DNA from: Paraburkholderia graminis C4D1M
Lineage (GTDB): Bacteria > Pseudomonadota > Gammaproteobacteria > Burkholderiales > Burkholderiaceae
Assembly: GCF_000172415.1 (NCBI RefSeq)
Contig: NZ_ABLD01000015.1
Location: forward strand, 62,001-126,000
DNA length: 64,000 nt
Direction: 5' to 3'
Part shown: positions 34,763-43,380 of the stretch, in pieces
Layout: each line of letters begins with the position of its first letter
Numbering within the stretch: the stretch's first letter is position 1
Program-made: the position numbers and the translations under genes
The notes under the pieces: generated by a model
What the model was told of the DNA's origin: nothing
Seen by the model: the letters and a program-made list of their open reading frames with translations, nothing else
Database searches by the model: none

Positions 34763-35209
34763 ATGACCCGCAAACTCTATATCCTCAACGGCTCCAATCT
34801 GAACATGCTGGGCGCAAGAGAGCCCCATATTTACGGCAGCACCACGCTCAAGGAGATCGAACAGAACTGCCTGACGTTGGCCGACACGCTCGAGTTCGAC
34901 TGCGTATTCCGTCAGACCAACAGCGAAAGCCAGTTGATCGACTGGATTCAGGAAGCATTCCTGCAGGACGCCGCGCTCATCATCAATCCGGCGGGCTTCT
35001 CGTTCGGCCGGATTCCGGTGCTCGACGCAGTCAAGCTGATTCGCCGGCCGGTGGTGGAATTGCACATCACCAATATCCATAAGCGCTCGGAAGAATACCG
35101 TCACTCGACCATTTCGGTGGCGGCCACCGCCGTGATCTGCGGGGCCGGCGCAAACGGCTATTTGCTGGCGATCCGCGCAGTCGACGATCTGTGGGGCAGC
35201 CCGACTTAA
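34763..35209 (+). CDS. Type II 3-dehydroquinate dehydratase-like protein
   Basis: 148 residues, the type II (AroQ) length. Kept: NGSNLNMLGAREPHIYG with Arg19 and Tyr24, Asn75 in IINPAG, Glu99/His101 in VELHITNIHKR, and Arg113. Changed: the usual GPNLNLLG has Ser for Pro, and the substrate loop normally NPGAxTHTS is NPAGFSFGRI, losing the conserved His-Thr-Ser. The flavodoxin-like fold is therefore likely and the chemistry may be a related dehydration. Dodecameric and cytoplasmic in the family. Its partner is an MFS carrier 4 bases upstream under an IclR regulator, so a catabolic role is more likely than aromatic biosynthesis. Confidence 0.8.
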   Translation: MTRKLYILNGSNLNMLGAREPHIYGSTTLKEIEQNCLTLADTLEFDCVFRQTNSESQLIDWIQEAFLQDAALIINPAGFSFGRIPVLDAVKLIRRPVVELHITNIHKRSEEYRHSTISVAATAVICGAGANGYLLAIRAVDDLWGSPT

Positions 35210-35221
35210 GCCAGTCCTTTC

Positions 35222-36142
35222 TTATCCGCGATGTCCTGCTTTCGGTGCCCGTGCTTTCCGAAAAGTATCGAGTACCGTGGCAGCCGGAAATGGAATGGCA
35301 TCGACGTGGCCGGTTCTCATCAACGCCTCGATACGCTGCGCCGTATCCGTCGACGGCGCGGGCGTATAGACCATGATGCGCATGCCGGGCGCGTCCGGCA
35401 CCTCGAGCGACAGTGCATCGAGTTCGAGCACGCCTGCAACAGGGTGCTCCATAACCTTGCGCCAGTCGCTTCGCTTGAGCACCTCATGCTCCGCCCACCA
35501 GCGGCAGAAGTCAGCATCGGTATCGTTCAGTTCTTCGACGAGATCACGCAAAAACACTTCACCCGACGGGCGAAGAATATAGTCGCCGCGAAACTGCGCA
35601 AGCACGCATTTTGCGTAGGCGTCCCAACCTTGAAAGAGCGAGCGCGCACCGTCCTGCTGGAACGTGAACCACAGCAGATTGCAGCGGCCCGCAGGCATCT
35701 TGCGGAAGTCGGTAAACACACGCACCGCCGCTTCGTTCCACGTCACATAGTTCCAGTTGCCGTCAACCACGTAGGCCGGCATGTTGCCGAGCTGATCGAG
35801 CATGCGTCGAACGGTATCTGTCACGTTTTGAGCAATCGGATACGGTCCGGGCGGCGTGTAGTGGTTGGCCAGTTCGAAGAGATGTGTGCGCTCGTGCGGC
35901 GATAGCTTCAACGCATTCGCGAGACTTTCGATCGTCTTGAACGACACATTCACTTCCCTGCCCTGTTCGAGCCACGCATACCAGGTGACGCTGATGCCGG
36001 CGCGCTCGGCCACTTCTTCGCGCCGCAGCCCCGGCGTCTTGCGACGGCTGCCGCTTGGAAAGTCGATGTCCTCGGGTCGAAGACGGGCGCGACGCGTCCT
36101 CAGAAAATCGGCCAGTTCGTTCAGACGCTGCTGCTTTTCCAT
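35222..36142 (-). CDS. XRE-family regulator with MmyB-like ligand domain
   Basis: 306 residues. An N-terminal helix-turn-helix (RRKTPGLRREEVAERAGISVTWYAWLEQGR, residues 29-58) is followed by an MmyB/MLTR-like PAS-fold ligand domain: GNMPAYVVDGNWNYVTWNEAAVRVF and LWFTFQQDGARSLFQGWDAYAKCVLAQFRGDY. Such proteins are mostly repressors of neighbouring oxidoreductases. AGGAGG precedes the ATG at 36142. It is divergent from the ABC-transporter/hydroxyquinol operon and has a perfect 18-bp palindrome about 30 bases upstream, its probable operator. Confidence 0.88.
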   Translation of the reverse strand: MEKQQRLNELADFLRTRRARLRPEDIDFPSGSRRKTPGLRREEVAERAGISVTWYAWLEQGREVNVSFKTIESLANALKLSPHERTHLFELANHYTPPGPYPIAQNVTDTVRRMLDQLGNMPAYVVDGNWNYVTWNEAAVRVFTDFRKMPAGRCNLLWFTFQQDGARSLFQGWDAYAKCVLAQFRGDYILRPSGEVFLRDLVEELNDTDADFCRWWAEHEVLKRSDWRKVMEHPVAGVLELDALSLEVPDAPGMRIMVYTPAPSTDTAQRIEALMRTGHVDAIPFPAATVLDTFRKARAPKAGHRG

Positions 36143-36172
36143 GTTTCGTGTCCTCCTGCGTTCCCTGTTACT

Positions 36173-36190
36173 GCCATTACTAGTAATGGC
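36173..36190. promoter_or_regulatory. Perfect 18-bp palindrome, probable XRE operator
   Basis: GCCATTACTAGTAATGGC reads the same on both strands. It lies between the XRE gene (31 bases away) and the transporter operon (185 bases away), so binding would autorepress the regulator; a role at the operon promoter is possible. Confidence 0.65.
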
Positions 36191-36375
36191 AATTGCTAGA
36201 TGCGCTCCGTCAACCATGCGACATTGGCGCCGTCGGGAAGCACGCTGTATCCAGCATCGGTAACGCCAGATTATAGAACTCGTTACCCGCGTAGGTGCCA
36301 GCCAGCCGCGTCGAAAATTGGCGGCCACAACGCGTGCGTCTCCCGACAGATATCAGAACATTTACGGAGACATTC

Positions 36376-37530
36376 ATGCGTCGTTCGACCCGCTTTCACC
36401 GTGCGAGCGTATTCGCCGTCGCGGCCTTCATTCTGACAGTTTCGTGTGCCGCGCGTGCGGACTACACCGGTGCGCCGCGTACGTTTCTGTTCAATCCCGC
36501 CGTGCAGATTCCGTTCGCCGACACGGCGAAGTTCAAGAAGAAGCCGCCCTATGTGATCGGTTTTTCGAATGCGGGACTCGGCGATAGTTGGCGCGTCGTG
36601 ATGCAGCACTCGCTGATGAAGGCGGCGGCCGACCATCCCGACCAGATCAGGCAACTGCTGATCACAAACGGAAACATGGACGACGCCAAACAGGCCGCCG
36701 ACATTCAGGACTTGATCTCGCGGGGTGTCGATCTGCTGATTGTCAGCGCGAATACGCAGAAGGCACTCGACCCCGTTGTCACGCGTGCGATGAAACAGGG
36801 CATACCCGTCGTGATGGTCGACCGGCGCATTTCATCCGACAACTTTGTTTCGTTCGTGACGGGCTCCGACGCGATGATGGGCCGTGTGTGGGCGCAATGG
36901 ATCGTCGAGAAGTTGCATGGCAAGGGCAACGTCATCATGCTCGCAGGCCAGGCGGGGTCGAGCGTCAGCGCTGACCGCGAGGCGGCCGCGCATCAAGTGT
37001 TTTCGCAATATCCGGGCATCAAGGTGCTCGACACGGTGTATTCCGACTGGAGCCCCGTGAAGGCCAAGCAGCAAATGCAGGCCATGATCGCGAAGTACGG
37101 GCACAACATCAACGCCGTGTGGTGCGCGCACGGCTTGCCCGTCGCGGGCTCGATCGAAGCGTTCGTCGCGGCCGGATTCAAGCCAGGCGAAATTCCGCCG
37201 CATACGACAGCCGATCTGAACGGCCCATTGCAACTCGCGTTGAAGTACAAGATTCCGATGCTCGAGATCGGCTATCCGCCTTCAATGGGCGGCACGTCGC
37301 TCGATGTCGCGCTCAAGGTGCTGCAAGGTCAACCCTTGCCCAAGATCTACGAGATCAGTCCGCAGATCGCATTGACGCGTGGCGACGAAACGGCATCGGT
37401 CCCGCATCCCGACCAGTACATCGATCAGGTGGTCGACGCGAAGGGGCCGCCCGACAAGATCATCGACGGCGGCATGGGCGCGGACTACAACCCGTCGACC
37501 TTCAAGATCAAGTTGCCGGGTGAAAAATGA
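36376..37530 (+). CDS. Sugar-type ABC transporter substrate-binding protein
   Basis: 384 residues. A Sec signal (RRSTRFHRASVFAVAAFILT, cleavage after AARA near residue 35) precedes a LacI/RbsB-type periplasmic fold: YVIGFSNAGLGDSWRVVMQ, DIQDLISRGVDLLIVSANTQKALDPVV, GIPVVMVDRRI, NVIMLAGQAGSSVSADRE. The ATG at 36376 has GGAGA upstream; an in-frame start at 36295 has none. First gene of the rightward operon; it overlaps the ATPase gene by ATGA. Its family binds pentoses, hexoses, inositols and similar polyols, so the imported molecule is probably polyhydroxylated, perhaps an aryl glycoside or cyclitol. Confidence 0.9.
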   Translation: MRRSTRFHRASVFAVAAFILTVSCAARADYTGAPRTFLFNPAVQIPFADTAKFKKKPPYVIGFSNAGLGDSWRVVMQHSLMKAAADHPDQIRQLLITNGNMDDAKQAADIQDLISRGVDLLIVSANTQKALDPVVTRAMKQGIPVVMVDRRISSDNFVSFVTGSDAMMGRVWAQWIVEKLHGKGNVIMLAGQAGSSVSADREAAAHQVFSQYPGIKVLDTVYSDWSPVKAKQQMQAMIAKYGHNINAVWCAHGLPVAGSIEAFVAAGFKPGEIPPHTTADLNGPLQLALKYKIPMLEIGYPPSMGGTSLDVALKVLQGQPLPKIYEISPQIALTRGDETASVPHPDQYIDQVVDAKGPPDKIIDGGMGADYNPSTFKIKLPGEK

Positions 37531-39101
37531 ACCAGCCCACATCCAGTCCGGCAGGCGAAAGCCTGGACGCGCAGCCCGACGTGATCGAGGTCACCGGCAT
37601 CACGAAGCAATTTCCTGGTGTAAAGAGCCTCGATGCCGTGAACTTCGGTGTGCGTAGCGGTGAGATTCACGCACTCGTCGGCGAGAACGGCGCAGGCAAA
37701 TCGACGCTGATGAAAGTGCTTGCGGGTGCCTATGTCCCCGACGAAGGCGCATTGCGATTCGAAGGTCAGCCAATGGTGTGGAAGTCCCCCGCCGACGCAA
37801 AGGCGCACGGCGTTCACATCATCTATCAGGAACTCGTGCTGTTTCCGCAATCGAGCGTGGCGCAGAACATCTTCGCCGGAATCGAGCCGCGCACGCGGCT
37901 GGGCACGATCGACCATCGCGCGATGAACGAACGCGCCGCCGCCTTGCTGCACGAACTCGGCGTACAACTCGATCCGCGCGAGCGTGTCGGCGCGCTTTCG
38001 GTCGCCAGTCAGCAGATGGTCGAGATCGCGAAGGCGATGGCCAGCGAGATACGAGTGCTGATACTCGACGAACCGACAGCAGTCATCGCGGGCAAGGAAG
38101 TTCAACTGCTGTTCGCACGGCTGCGCGTGCTGCGCGAGCGCGGCGTCGCGATCGTCTATATCTCGCATCGGCTCGATGAAATCTTCGAACTGTGCGACCG
38201 CGTGACCGTCATGAAGGACGGCCGCAAGATCGGCACACAGCCCGTTTCCGAAACGACGCGCGCCGATCTCGTGCGCATGATGGTCGGCCGCGAAATGAAG
38301 GACATCTATCCGCCAAAGCCCACGCTGCAACCGGGCGGCACGGTGCTGATGAAGGTCGAAGGGCTGCAGGTCGGCAATCGCGTATTCGATGCTTCGCTTT
38401 CGGTACGCGCCGGCGAAATCGTCGGGCTCGCCGGCATGGTCGGCTCCGGCCGCACCGAACTCGCGTCGGGCGTATTCGGCGCGCTGCCCGCGCGCGGCAC
38501 GATCGAAGTGCGCGGCGCGCGCCATACGCGCATGACACCGGCAACGGCAATCCGCCTCGGCCTCGGCTTCGTCACGGAAGACCGCAAGTCCGAAGGCTTG
38601 CTGATGTACCTGAACGTCGCGCAGAACGTCACGGCGACAACGCTCAAGCATGTGTCCCGTTTCGGATTGCTGAAAGCGAAACACGAGCGAAGCGCGGGCG
38701 CCGATGCAATCCGCGAATTCGGCATTGCGGGCGCGCGCCCCGCGGGCAGCGTCGCGACACTGTCGGGCGGCAATCAGCAGAAGGTGCTGATCAGCCGATG
38801 GGTGCGCGTGTGCACCAGCGTGCTGATTGTCGACGAACCGACCCGCGGCGTCGATATCGGCGCGAAGGCGGAAATCTATCGGCTGATGCGCGAACTGACG
38901 AATCGGGGACTCGGCATCCTGATGATCAGTTCCGAGTTGCAGGAAGTGATCGGCATGTCCGACCGCGTCCTCGTGATGCGCGAAGGACGCATCGCGGGCG
39001 AAGTCAGCGGCAACGAGATGACCGAGCACGGCATCATGGCGCTCGCGACCGGCGGCGGGCAATTCGTTCGAACGGGAGGCGCACATGCATTCGCTCATTA
39101 G
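37527..39101 (+). CDS. Sugar ABC transporter ATP-binding protein (RbsA type)
   Basis: 524 residues with two ATPase halves. First half: Walker A GENGAGKST (residue ~52), Q-loop YQELVLF, signature-like LSVASQQMVEIAKAM, Walker B LILDEPTAV. Second half: degenerate Walker A GMVGSGRTE, LSGGNQQKVLISRW and LIVDEPTRGVDIGAKAEI. The two-halved pattern is typical of CUT2 importers. Four-base overlap with the binding protein and 17-base overlap with the first permease show tight coupling. Confidence 0.93.
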   Translation: MNQPTSSPAGESLDAQPDVIEVTGITKQFPGVKSLDAVNFGVRSGEIHALVGENGAGKSTLMKVLAGAYVPDEGALRFEGQPMVWKSPADAKAHGVHIIYQELVLFPQSSVAQNIFAGIEPRTRLGTIDHRAMNERAAALLHELGVQLDPRERVGALSVASQQMVEIAKAMASEIRVLILDEPTAVIAGKEVQLLFARLRVLRERGVAIVYISHRLDEIFELCDRVTVMKDGRKIGTQPVSETTRADLVRMMVGREMKDIYPPKPTLQPGGTVLMKVEGLQVGNRVFDASLSVRAGEIVGLAGMVGSGRTELASGVFGALPARGTIEVRGARHTRMTPATAIRLGLGFVTEDRKSEGLLMYLNVAQNVTATTLKHVSRFGLLKAKHERSAGADAIREFGIAGARPAGSVATLSGGNQQKVLISRWVRVCTSVLIVDEPTRGVDIGAKAEIYRLMRELTNRGLGILMISSELQEVIGMSDRVLVMREGRIAGEVSGNEMTEHGIMALATGGGQFVRTGGAHAFAH

Positions 39102-40038
39102 GCGTCATGTTCCGCTGAACGCAGCCGCGTATATCGTGGCCGGTTTGATCGTCATGCTGTTCGTCGCCGGGGCCAGCGTGAATGACCGCTTTTCGACGCT
39201 GTCCAATCTGCTGAACGTCCATCAGCAGGCGACGGGACTTGCGCTCGTCGCACTGGGGCAGACACTCGCCGTGCTGACGGGCGGCATCGATCTGTCGGTC
39301 GGCTCGCTGATCAGCGTGTCGGCGACGCTCACCTCCGGTTTGTCGGAAGCCACACAAGGCGGATGGGGCGTGGCGATCGCAGTCGCGATTGCGCTGTCCG
39401 TACTCGTGGGATTGGTCAATGGCCTGCTCGTGCTCTGGCTGCGCGTGCATCCGCTGATCGTCACGCTCGGCATGGGCGCGGTGCTGCAAGGCGGCATTCT
39501 GTACTACGCGAACGGCCCGGCGGGCGGCGTGCCGGACGGCTTCGACGCACTCGCTTACGGCCGCTACGCCAACGTGCCCGTGACCGCCACCGTCGTGCTG
39601 CTGCTCTACGGCTGCGTATCGTATTTCATGCGCAATACGCGCCTCGGGCGATACGTCTACCTCGTGGGCGACGACGACAACTCGGCGACGCTGTCGGGCA
39701 TTCCCCGCAAACGCGTCATTCTGTTCGTCTACACGTTCTCGTCCCTCTGCGCGGGTCTCACGGGCATCTATCTGGCTGCCCAGTTCGGATCGGGTCAACC
39801 GTATCTCGGCGCCAACTACACGCTCGCGTCGATTACGCCGGTTGTGGTCGGCGGCACGATTCTGAGCGGCGGGCGCGGCGGCGTCATCGGCACGCTGCTC
39901 GGCGTGTATCTGCTCAGCATGCTCAACAACCTGATCAACTTCGCGGGCGTGCCGTCGCAGTATCAGCTTATCGTGCAGGGCGTCGCGATCATTGCCGCCG
40001 TCTGCGTGAATGTCCAGCAGAAACGGAGGCTCGCATGA
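39085..40038 (+). CDS. Sugar ABC transporter permease (RbsC type), first
   Basis: 317 residues, 8 to 10 hydrophobic spans. The CUT2 permease marker is GQTLAVLTGGIDLSVGSLISVSA; also VLWLRVHPLIVTLGMGAVLQGG and VVVGGTILSGGRGGVIGTLLGVYLL. It starts within the ATPase gene with GGGAGG upstream, and overlaps the next permease by ATGA. Confidence 0.92.
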   Translation: MHSLIRRHVPLNAAAYIVAGLIVMLFVAGASVNDRFSTLSNLLNVHQQATGLALVALGQTLAVLTGGIDLSVGSLISVSATLTSGLSEATQGGWGVAIAVAIALSVLVGLVNGLLVLWLRVHPLIVTLGMGAVLQGGILYYANGPAGGVPDGFDALAYGRYANVPVTATVVLLLYGCVSYFMRNTRLGRYVYLVGDDDNSATLSGIPRKRVILFVYTFSSLCAGLTGIYLAAQFGSGQPYLGANYTLASITPVVVGGTILSGGRGGVIGTLLGVYLLSMLNNLINFAGVPSQYQLIVQGVAIIAAVCVNVQQKRRLA

Positions 40039-41006
40039 ACTCGGTTGCTCCACGCACGGACGCCTCGCCTGCGCGCAAGCTCTCGCTCGGTGTCGCGCGA
40101 CGCTATGGAATCTATCTGTTTCTCGCGGCGCTGATTGCGCTTTCGGGTGCAAGGTCGCCGACGTTCCTTCGTGCCGACAACGTCGTCAACATGCTGGTGC
40201 AGTTCGCGCCGCTCGGCATCGTCGTGATTGGCCAGGTGTTCGTGATTCTTGTCGGCGGACTCGATCTGTCGGTTGCCTCGGTGATGGCCACGGCAGCCGT
40301 CATCGCCACCGCATTCGACGACACGAACCATTCGGCGCCCGCGATCTTCGGCGTCACGCTCGTGTTGTGCATCGGCGCCGGTCTGCTCAACGGCCTGCTC
40401 GTGACGAAGCGCCAGGTGTCGCCGTTTCTCGCGACATTTGCCACGGCGGTCGTGCTCGACGGCCTGCGCTTCGCCTATACGCAAGGCGCGCCTTCGGGCA
40501 ACGTGCCACCGCTTTTTCACGCGATGGGAACCGGCTCGGTCGCGGGCGTGCCCGTCAACGTGCTGTTGCTGCTCGCGTGCGCGATCGTGTTCGGCACCCT
40601 GCTGCATCTGTCCACCTTCGGGCGACGCGTGTACATGGTGGGCGGCAATGCCGTCGCCGCGAGACTGGTCGGCGTGAGCCCCGACACCGTGCGCATCGCG
40701 TGCTACGCGATCAGCGCGCTGCTTGCCGGGCTGGCCGGGCTGATCCTGTCGGGCTATGTTGGCATCGTCGACAACTGGGTGGGACGCGGCTTCGAGCTCG
40801 ATTCGATCGTCGCCGCGGTGATGGGCGGCCTCGCCCTTTCCGGCGGCCGCGGCTCGCTGCCAGGCGGACTCGCGGGCGCAGCGATTCTCGTCGTCGTCTT
40901 CAACATCGTGCTCTTGATCGGCATGCCCGTGCAGGCGCAGATCATCGTCAAGGGCGTCATCATCATCGGCGCATCCGCGTGCTACGTGAGCCGCCGGCAG
41001 CGCTGA
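40035..41006 (+). CDS. Sugar ABC transporter permease (RbsC type), second
   Basis: 323 residues. GQVFVILVGGLDLSVASVMATAAV, SPFLATFATAVVLDGLRFAYT and IVAAVMGGLALSGGRGSLPGG are the CUT2 permease motifs. The two permeases probably form a heterodimer in the inner membrane. The next gene begins 56 bases on, after an AAGGAG. Confidence 0.92.
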   Translation: MNSVAPRTDASPARKLSLGVARRYGIYLFLAALIALSGARSPTFLRADNVVNMLVQFAPLGIVVIGQVFVILVGGLDLSVASVMATAAVIATAFDDTNHSAPAIFGVTLVLCIGAGLLNGLLVTKRQVSPFLATFATAVVLDGLRFAYTQGAPSGNVPPLFHAMGTGSVAGVPVNVLLLLACAIVFGTLLHLSTFGRRVYMVGGNAVAARLVGVSPDTVRIACYAISALLAGLAGLILSGYVGIVDNWVGRGFELDSIVAAVMGGLALSGGRGSLPGGLAGAAILVVVFNIVLLIGMPVQAQIIVKGVIIIGASACYVSRRQR

Positions 41007-41062
41007 ATTTACCCATTCACACGAGGCCATACGAAATGGCCCGGCTAACCAAGGAGTCGAAC

Positions 41063-42133
41063 ATGAGAGCAGTGCGTTTTCACTGTGCGCACGATGTCCG
41101 GGTCGAAAACGTACCGGACCCGACGGGCATGGGCGCGAACCAGATGATCGTCAAGCCGCTGTGGTGCGGCATCTGCGGCACCGATCTGCACGAGTATCAG
41201 GCGGGGCCCATCGTGGTGCCGACCGAACCGCATGCGCTGACAGGCGCGAAAGCGCCTCAGGTGCTTGGCCATGAATTCAGCGCGGAAGTCGTCGAAGTCG
41301 GCAAGGACGTGAAGAACGTGCAACGCGGCGACCGCATCTCGGTGATGCCGCTCGCGTCGTGCGGACAGTGCTATTACTGCGCGCGCGGCATGCGCCATCT
41401 GTGCTCGAAAATGGGCTGCGTCGGGCTCAGTTGGGACGGCGGCGGAATGGCCGAATACACGCTGCTCAACGACTATCACGCGAACCGCTTGCCCGACACC
41501 GTGAGCGACAAACAGGGCGCGTTGATCGAACCCGCCGCTGTCGCGCTGTATGCGGTCGACCGTGGCGGCGTCACGGTCGGCTCCACAGTGCTGATCACCG
41601 GCGCAGGCCCGATCGGCGTACTTGCCGCCCTCGCCTGCCATGCAGCGGGCGCCACGAAGATTTTCGTGAGCGAACCCAATGCGGCGCGAGCCGACAAGAT
41701 GGCCGGCTTCGGCGTCACGACCGCAATCTTCGATCCATCCGACGGCGAACTGCCGCAAAAGATTCGCGACCTGACAGAAGGCGTCGGCGTGGACGTGGCG
41801 ATCGAATGCGCGGGCAACCAGCATGCGCTGAACGCATGCGTCGACGCGGTGCGATCGGCGGGCGCTGTGGTTCAGGCGGGTCTGCACGTGGGCACAGCGA
41901 GCGTCGACCCGATGAAATGGTCGCTGAAGGACATCCGGATCGAAGGCACATGGTGTTACCCCGTCACGATCTGGCCGCGCATCATCGGCATGATCGCGAA
42001 CGGCAAGTTCCCGGTTGAAAAGCTCATTCACGATCTGATCGATGCCGACGAAGTCGTCGAGAAAGGCTTTGACGTACTGAGCGACAAAGGCAGCGACAAG
42101 ATGAAGATTCTCATCAATCCCCAGACACGGTGA
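41063..42133 (+). CDS. Zinc-dependent alcohol/polyol dehydrogenase (butanediol DH-like)
   Basis: 356 residues. The catalytic zinc region WCGICGTDLHEYQAGP (Cys38) and GHEF, the structural zinc CGQCYYCARGMRHLC (four Cys), and the Rossmann GAGPIGVLAALAC are intact. It oxidises a secondary alcohol of a polyol with NAD(P). AAGGAG stands 6 bases before the ATG at 41063; a start at 41036 is possible but lacks a site. It is the first enzyme after the transporter, so it is the natural candidate for the first oxidation of the imported compound. Confidence 0.9.
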   Translation: MRAVRFHCAHDVRVENVPDPTGMGANQMIVKPLWCGICGTDLHEYQAGPIVVPTEPHALTGAKAPQVLGHEFSAEVVEVGKDVKNVQRGDRISVMPLASCGQCYYCARGMRHLCSKMGCVGLSWDGGGMAEYTLLNDYHANRLPDTVSDKQGALIEPAAVALYAVDRGGVTVGSTVLITGAGPIGVLAALACHAAGATKIFVSEPNAARADKMAGFGVTTAIFDPSDGELPQKIRDLTEGVGVDVAIECAGNQHALNACVDAVRSAGAVVQAGLHVGTASVDPMKWSLKDIRIEGTWCYPVTIWPRIIGMIANGKFPVEKLIHDLIDADEVVEKGFDVLSDKGSDKMKILINPQTR

Positions 42134-42137
42134 CGAC

Positions 42138-43046
42138 ATGCCGCACACGCAAGAGAAGCAACACACACAAACGGTAGGCTGGATCGGGCTCGGCAAGATG
42201 GGGTCGCCCATAGTGCGCAATCTGCTCGCCGCGGGATTCGACGTGACCGTGTACGACGTCGATACAGCACGCGTCGACGAGGCCGTTGGACTCGGCGCGC
42301 GCCGTGCAGAGGATGTCGCGAGTGTCGCGCGTTCGGCACCGCTCGTGTTCTCGATCATCCCCGACGACGACGTATTGCGTAAAGTCGCGCTCGGCACACA
42401 TGGCGTGATCGAAAATGCGAACGACGGCGCCGTTTATATCGACATGAGCACGGTGTCGCCCACGGCATCGGGCGAAGTTCGCGAAGCAGCGCGTAAGCGC
42501 GGCGTCGGCTACATCTGCGCGCCGGTATCGGGCAGCACGGTCCTTGCCGGCAACGCGCAGTTGACGGTATTCGCATCGGGCGCGAAAGAGGCATACGGGC
42601 TCGCGTTGCCCGTCTTCCAGGCCATGTCGGCGCGTCAGTACTATGTCGGCGAAGATCAGCAGGCACGTTATCTGAAGCTCGCCATCAATCACCTCGTCGG
42701 CTCGACGGCCGTGCTGCTTGCCGAAGCCTTAACGCTCGGCACGAAAGGCGGCCTCGACTGGGCCGAGATGCTCGATGTGATCGGCGACAGCGTCGCGGCA
42801 TCGCCGCTCGTCAAATACAAACTCGATCCGCTGAAAAAACGTGACTTCTCTCCCGCGTTTTCTTCGCGGCAGATGCTCAAGGACATGTCGCTCGTGGTCG
42901 ACGCCGGCGTCGAAGCCGGCGTCCCGATGGCAGCCGCGGCACTCGTGCGCGAGCAGTTTTCGCACTACGCCCAGGGCGATGGAGCGGAACTGGACTTCTT
43001 TTCCATCGTGCGTGCTGTCGAAGCACAAGCCGGCCTTACCCGCTAA
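42138..43046 (+). CDS. 3-Hydroxyisobutyrate dehydrogenase-family oxidoreductase
   Basis: 302 residues. WIGLGKMGSPIVRNLLAAGFDVTVYD is the nucleotide loop; YICAPVSGSTVLAGNAQLTVFASG the substrate-binding region; YLKLAINHLVG has the catalytic Lys. The family oxidises beta-hydroxy acids or reduces tartronate semialdehyde. It begins 4 bases after the dehydrogenase stop, so it is coupled. The step in this pathway is not clear. Confidence 0.88.
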   Translation: MPHTQEKQHTQTVGWIGLGKMGSPIVRNLLAAGFDVTVYDVDTARVDEAVGLGARRAEDVASVARSAPLVFSIIPDDDVLRKVALGTHGVIENANDGAVYIDMSTVSPTASGEVREAARKRGVGYICAPVSGSTVLAGNAQLTVFASGAKEAYGLALPVFQAMSARQYYVGEDQQARYLKLAINHLVGSTAVLLAEALTLGTKGGLDWAEMLDVIGDSVAASPLVKYKLDPLKKRDFSPAFSSRQMLKDMSLVVDAGVEAGVPMAAAALVREQFSHYAQGDGAELDFFSIVRAVEAQAGLTR

Positions 43047-43075
43047 GTACGCTTTCACCTTACTCCGGAGTCACG

Positions 43076-43360
43076 ATGCACTACACCGTCTACTGCCTCG
43101 ACCACGACAACATGGTCGAACGCCGCCTTGCCCATTACGAAGAACACAAGGCGTACCTGGCCACGTCGCCAGTCAGAATGGTCATGTCGGGCCCGCTGCT
43201 GGCCGGCGACGAGGAAACGATGATCGGCAGTTTCTTTCTTTTCGAAGCCGACGAGATCGGCGACGTGATGCGCTTTAACAGCAACGACCCGTTCAACAAG
43301 GCTGGAATCTGGCGTACTGTCGATATCCGCCCGTTCCTCAAGCGCGTCGACAACCGCTAG
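43076..43360 (+). CDS. YCII-family protein, possible TftG-like lyase
   Basis: 94 residues, ferredoxin-like YCII fold: MHYTVYCLDHDNMVERRLAHYEEHKAYL, then MSGPLLAGDEETMIGSFFLFEA and NDPFNKAGIW. The conserved His-Asp pair of the family is present (His24, Asp71). TftG of the 2,4,5-trichlorophenoxyacetate pathway, a YCII protein that removes HCl from 5-chloro-hydroxyquinol, is known next to a hydroxyquinol dioxygenase. The same neighbours occur here, so a role in converting a substituted hydroxyquinol is plausible; it is inferred. Confidence 0.8.
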   Translation: MHYTVYCLDHDNMVERRLAHYEEHKAYLATSPVRMVMSGPLLAGDEETMIGSFFLFEADEIGDVMRFNSNDPFNKAGIWRTVDIRPFLKRVDNR

Positions 43361-43380
43361 GCAGATCAAGGAATCGATTC

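Noticed and set aside
37485-39098. Open minus-strand frame of 537 codons opposite the RbsA-type ATPase gene
   Set aside because: It mirrors the ATPase gene codon by codon; high GC at the third codon position leaves the antisense frame open. No domain, start signal or ribosome binding site.
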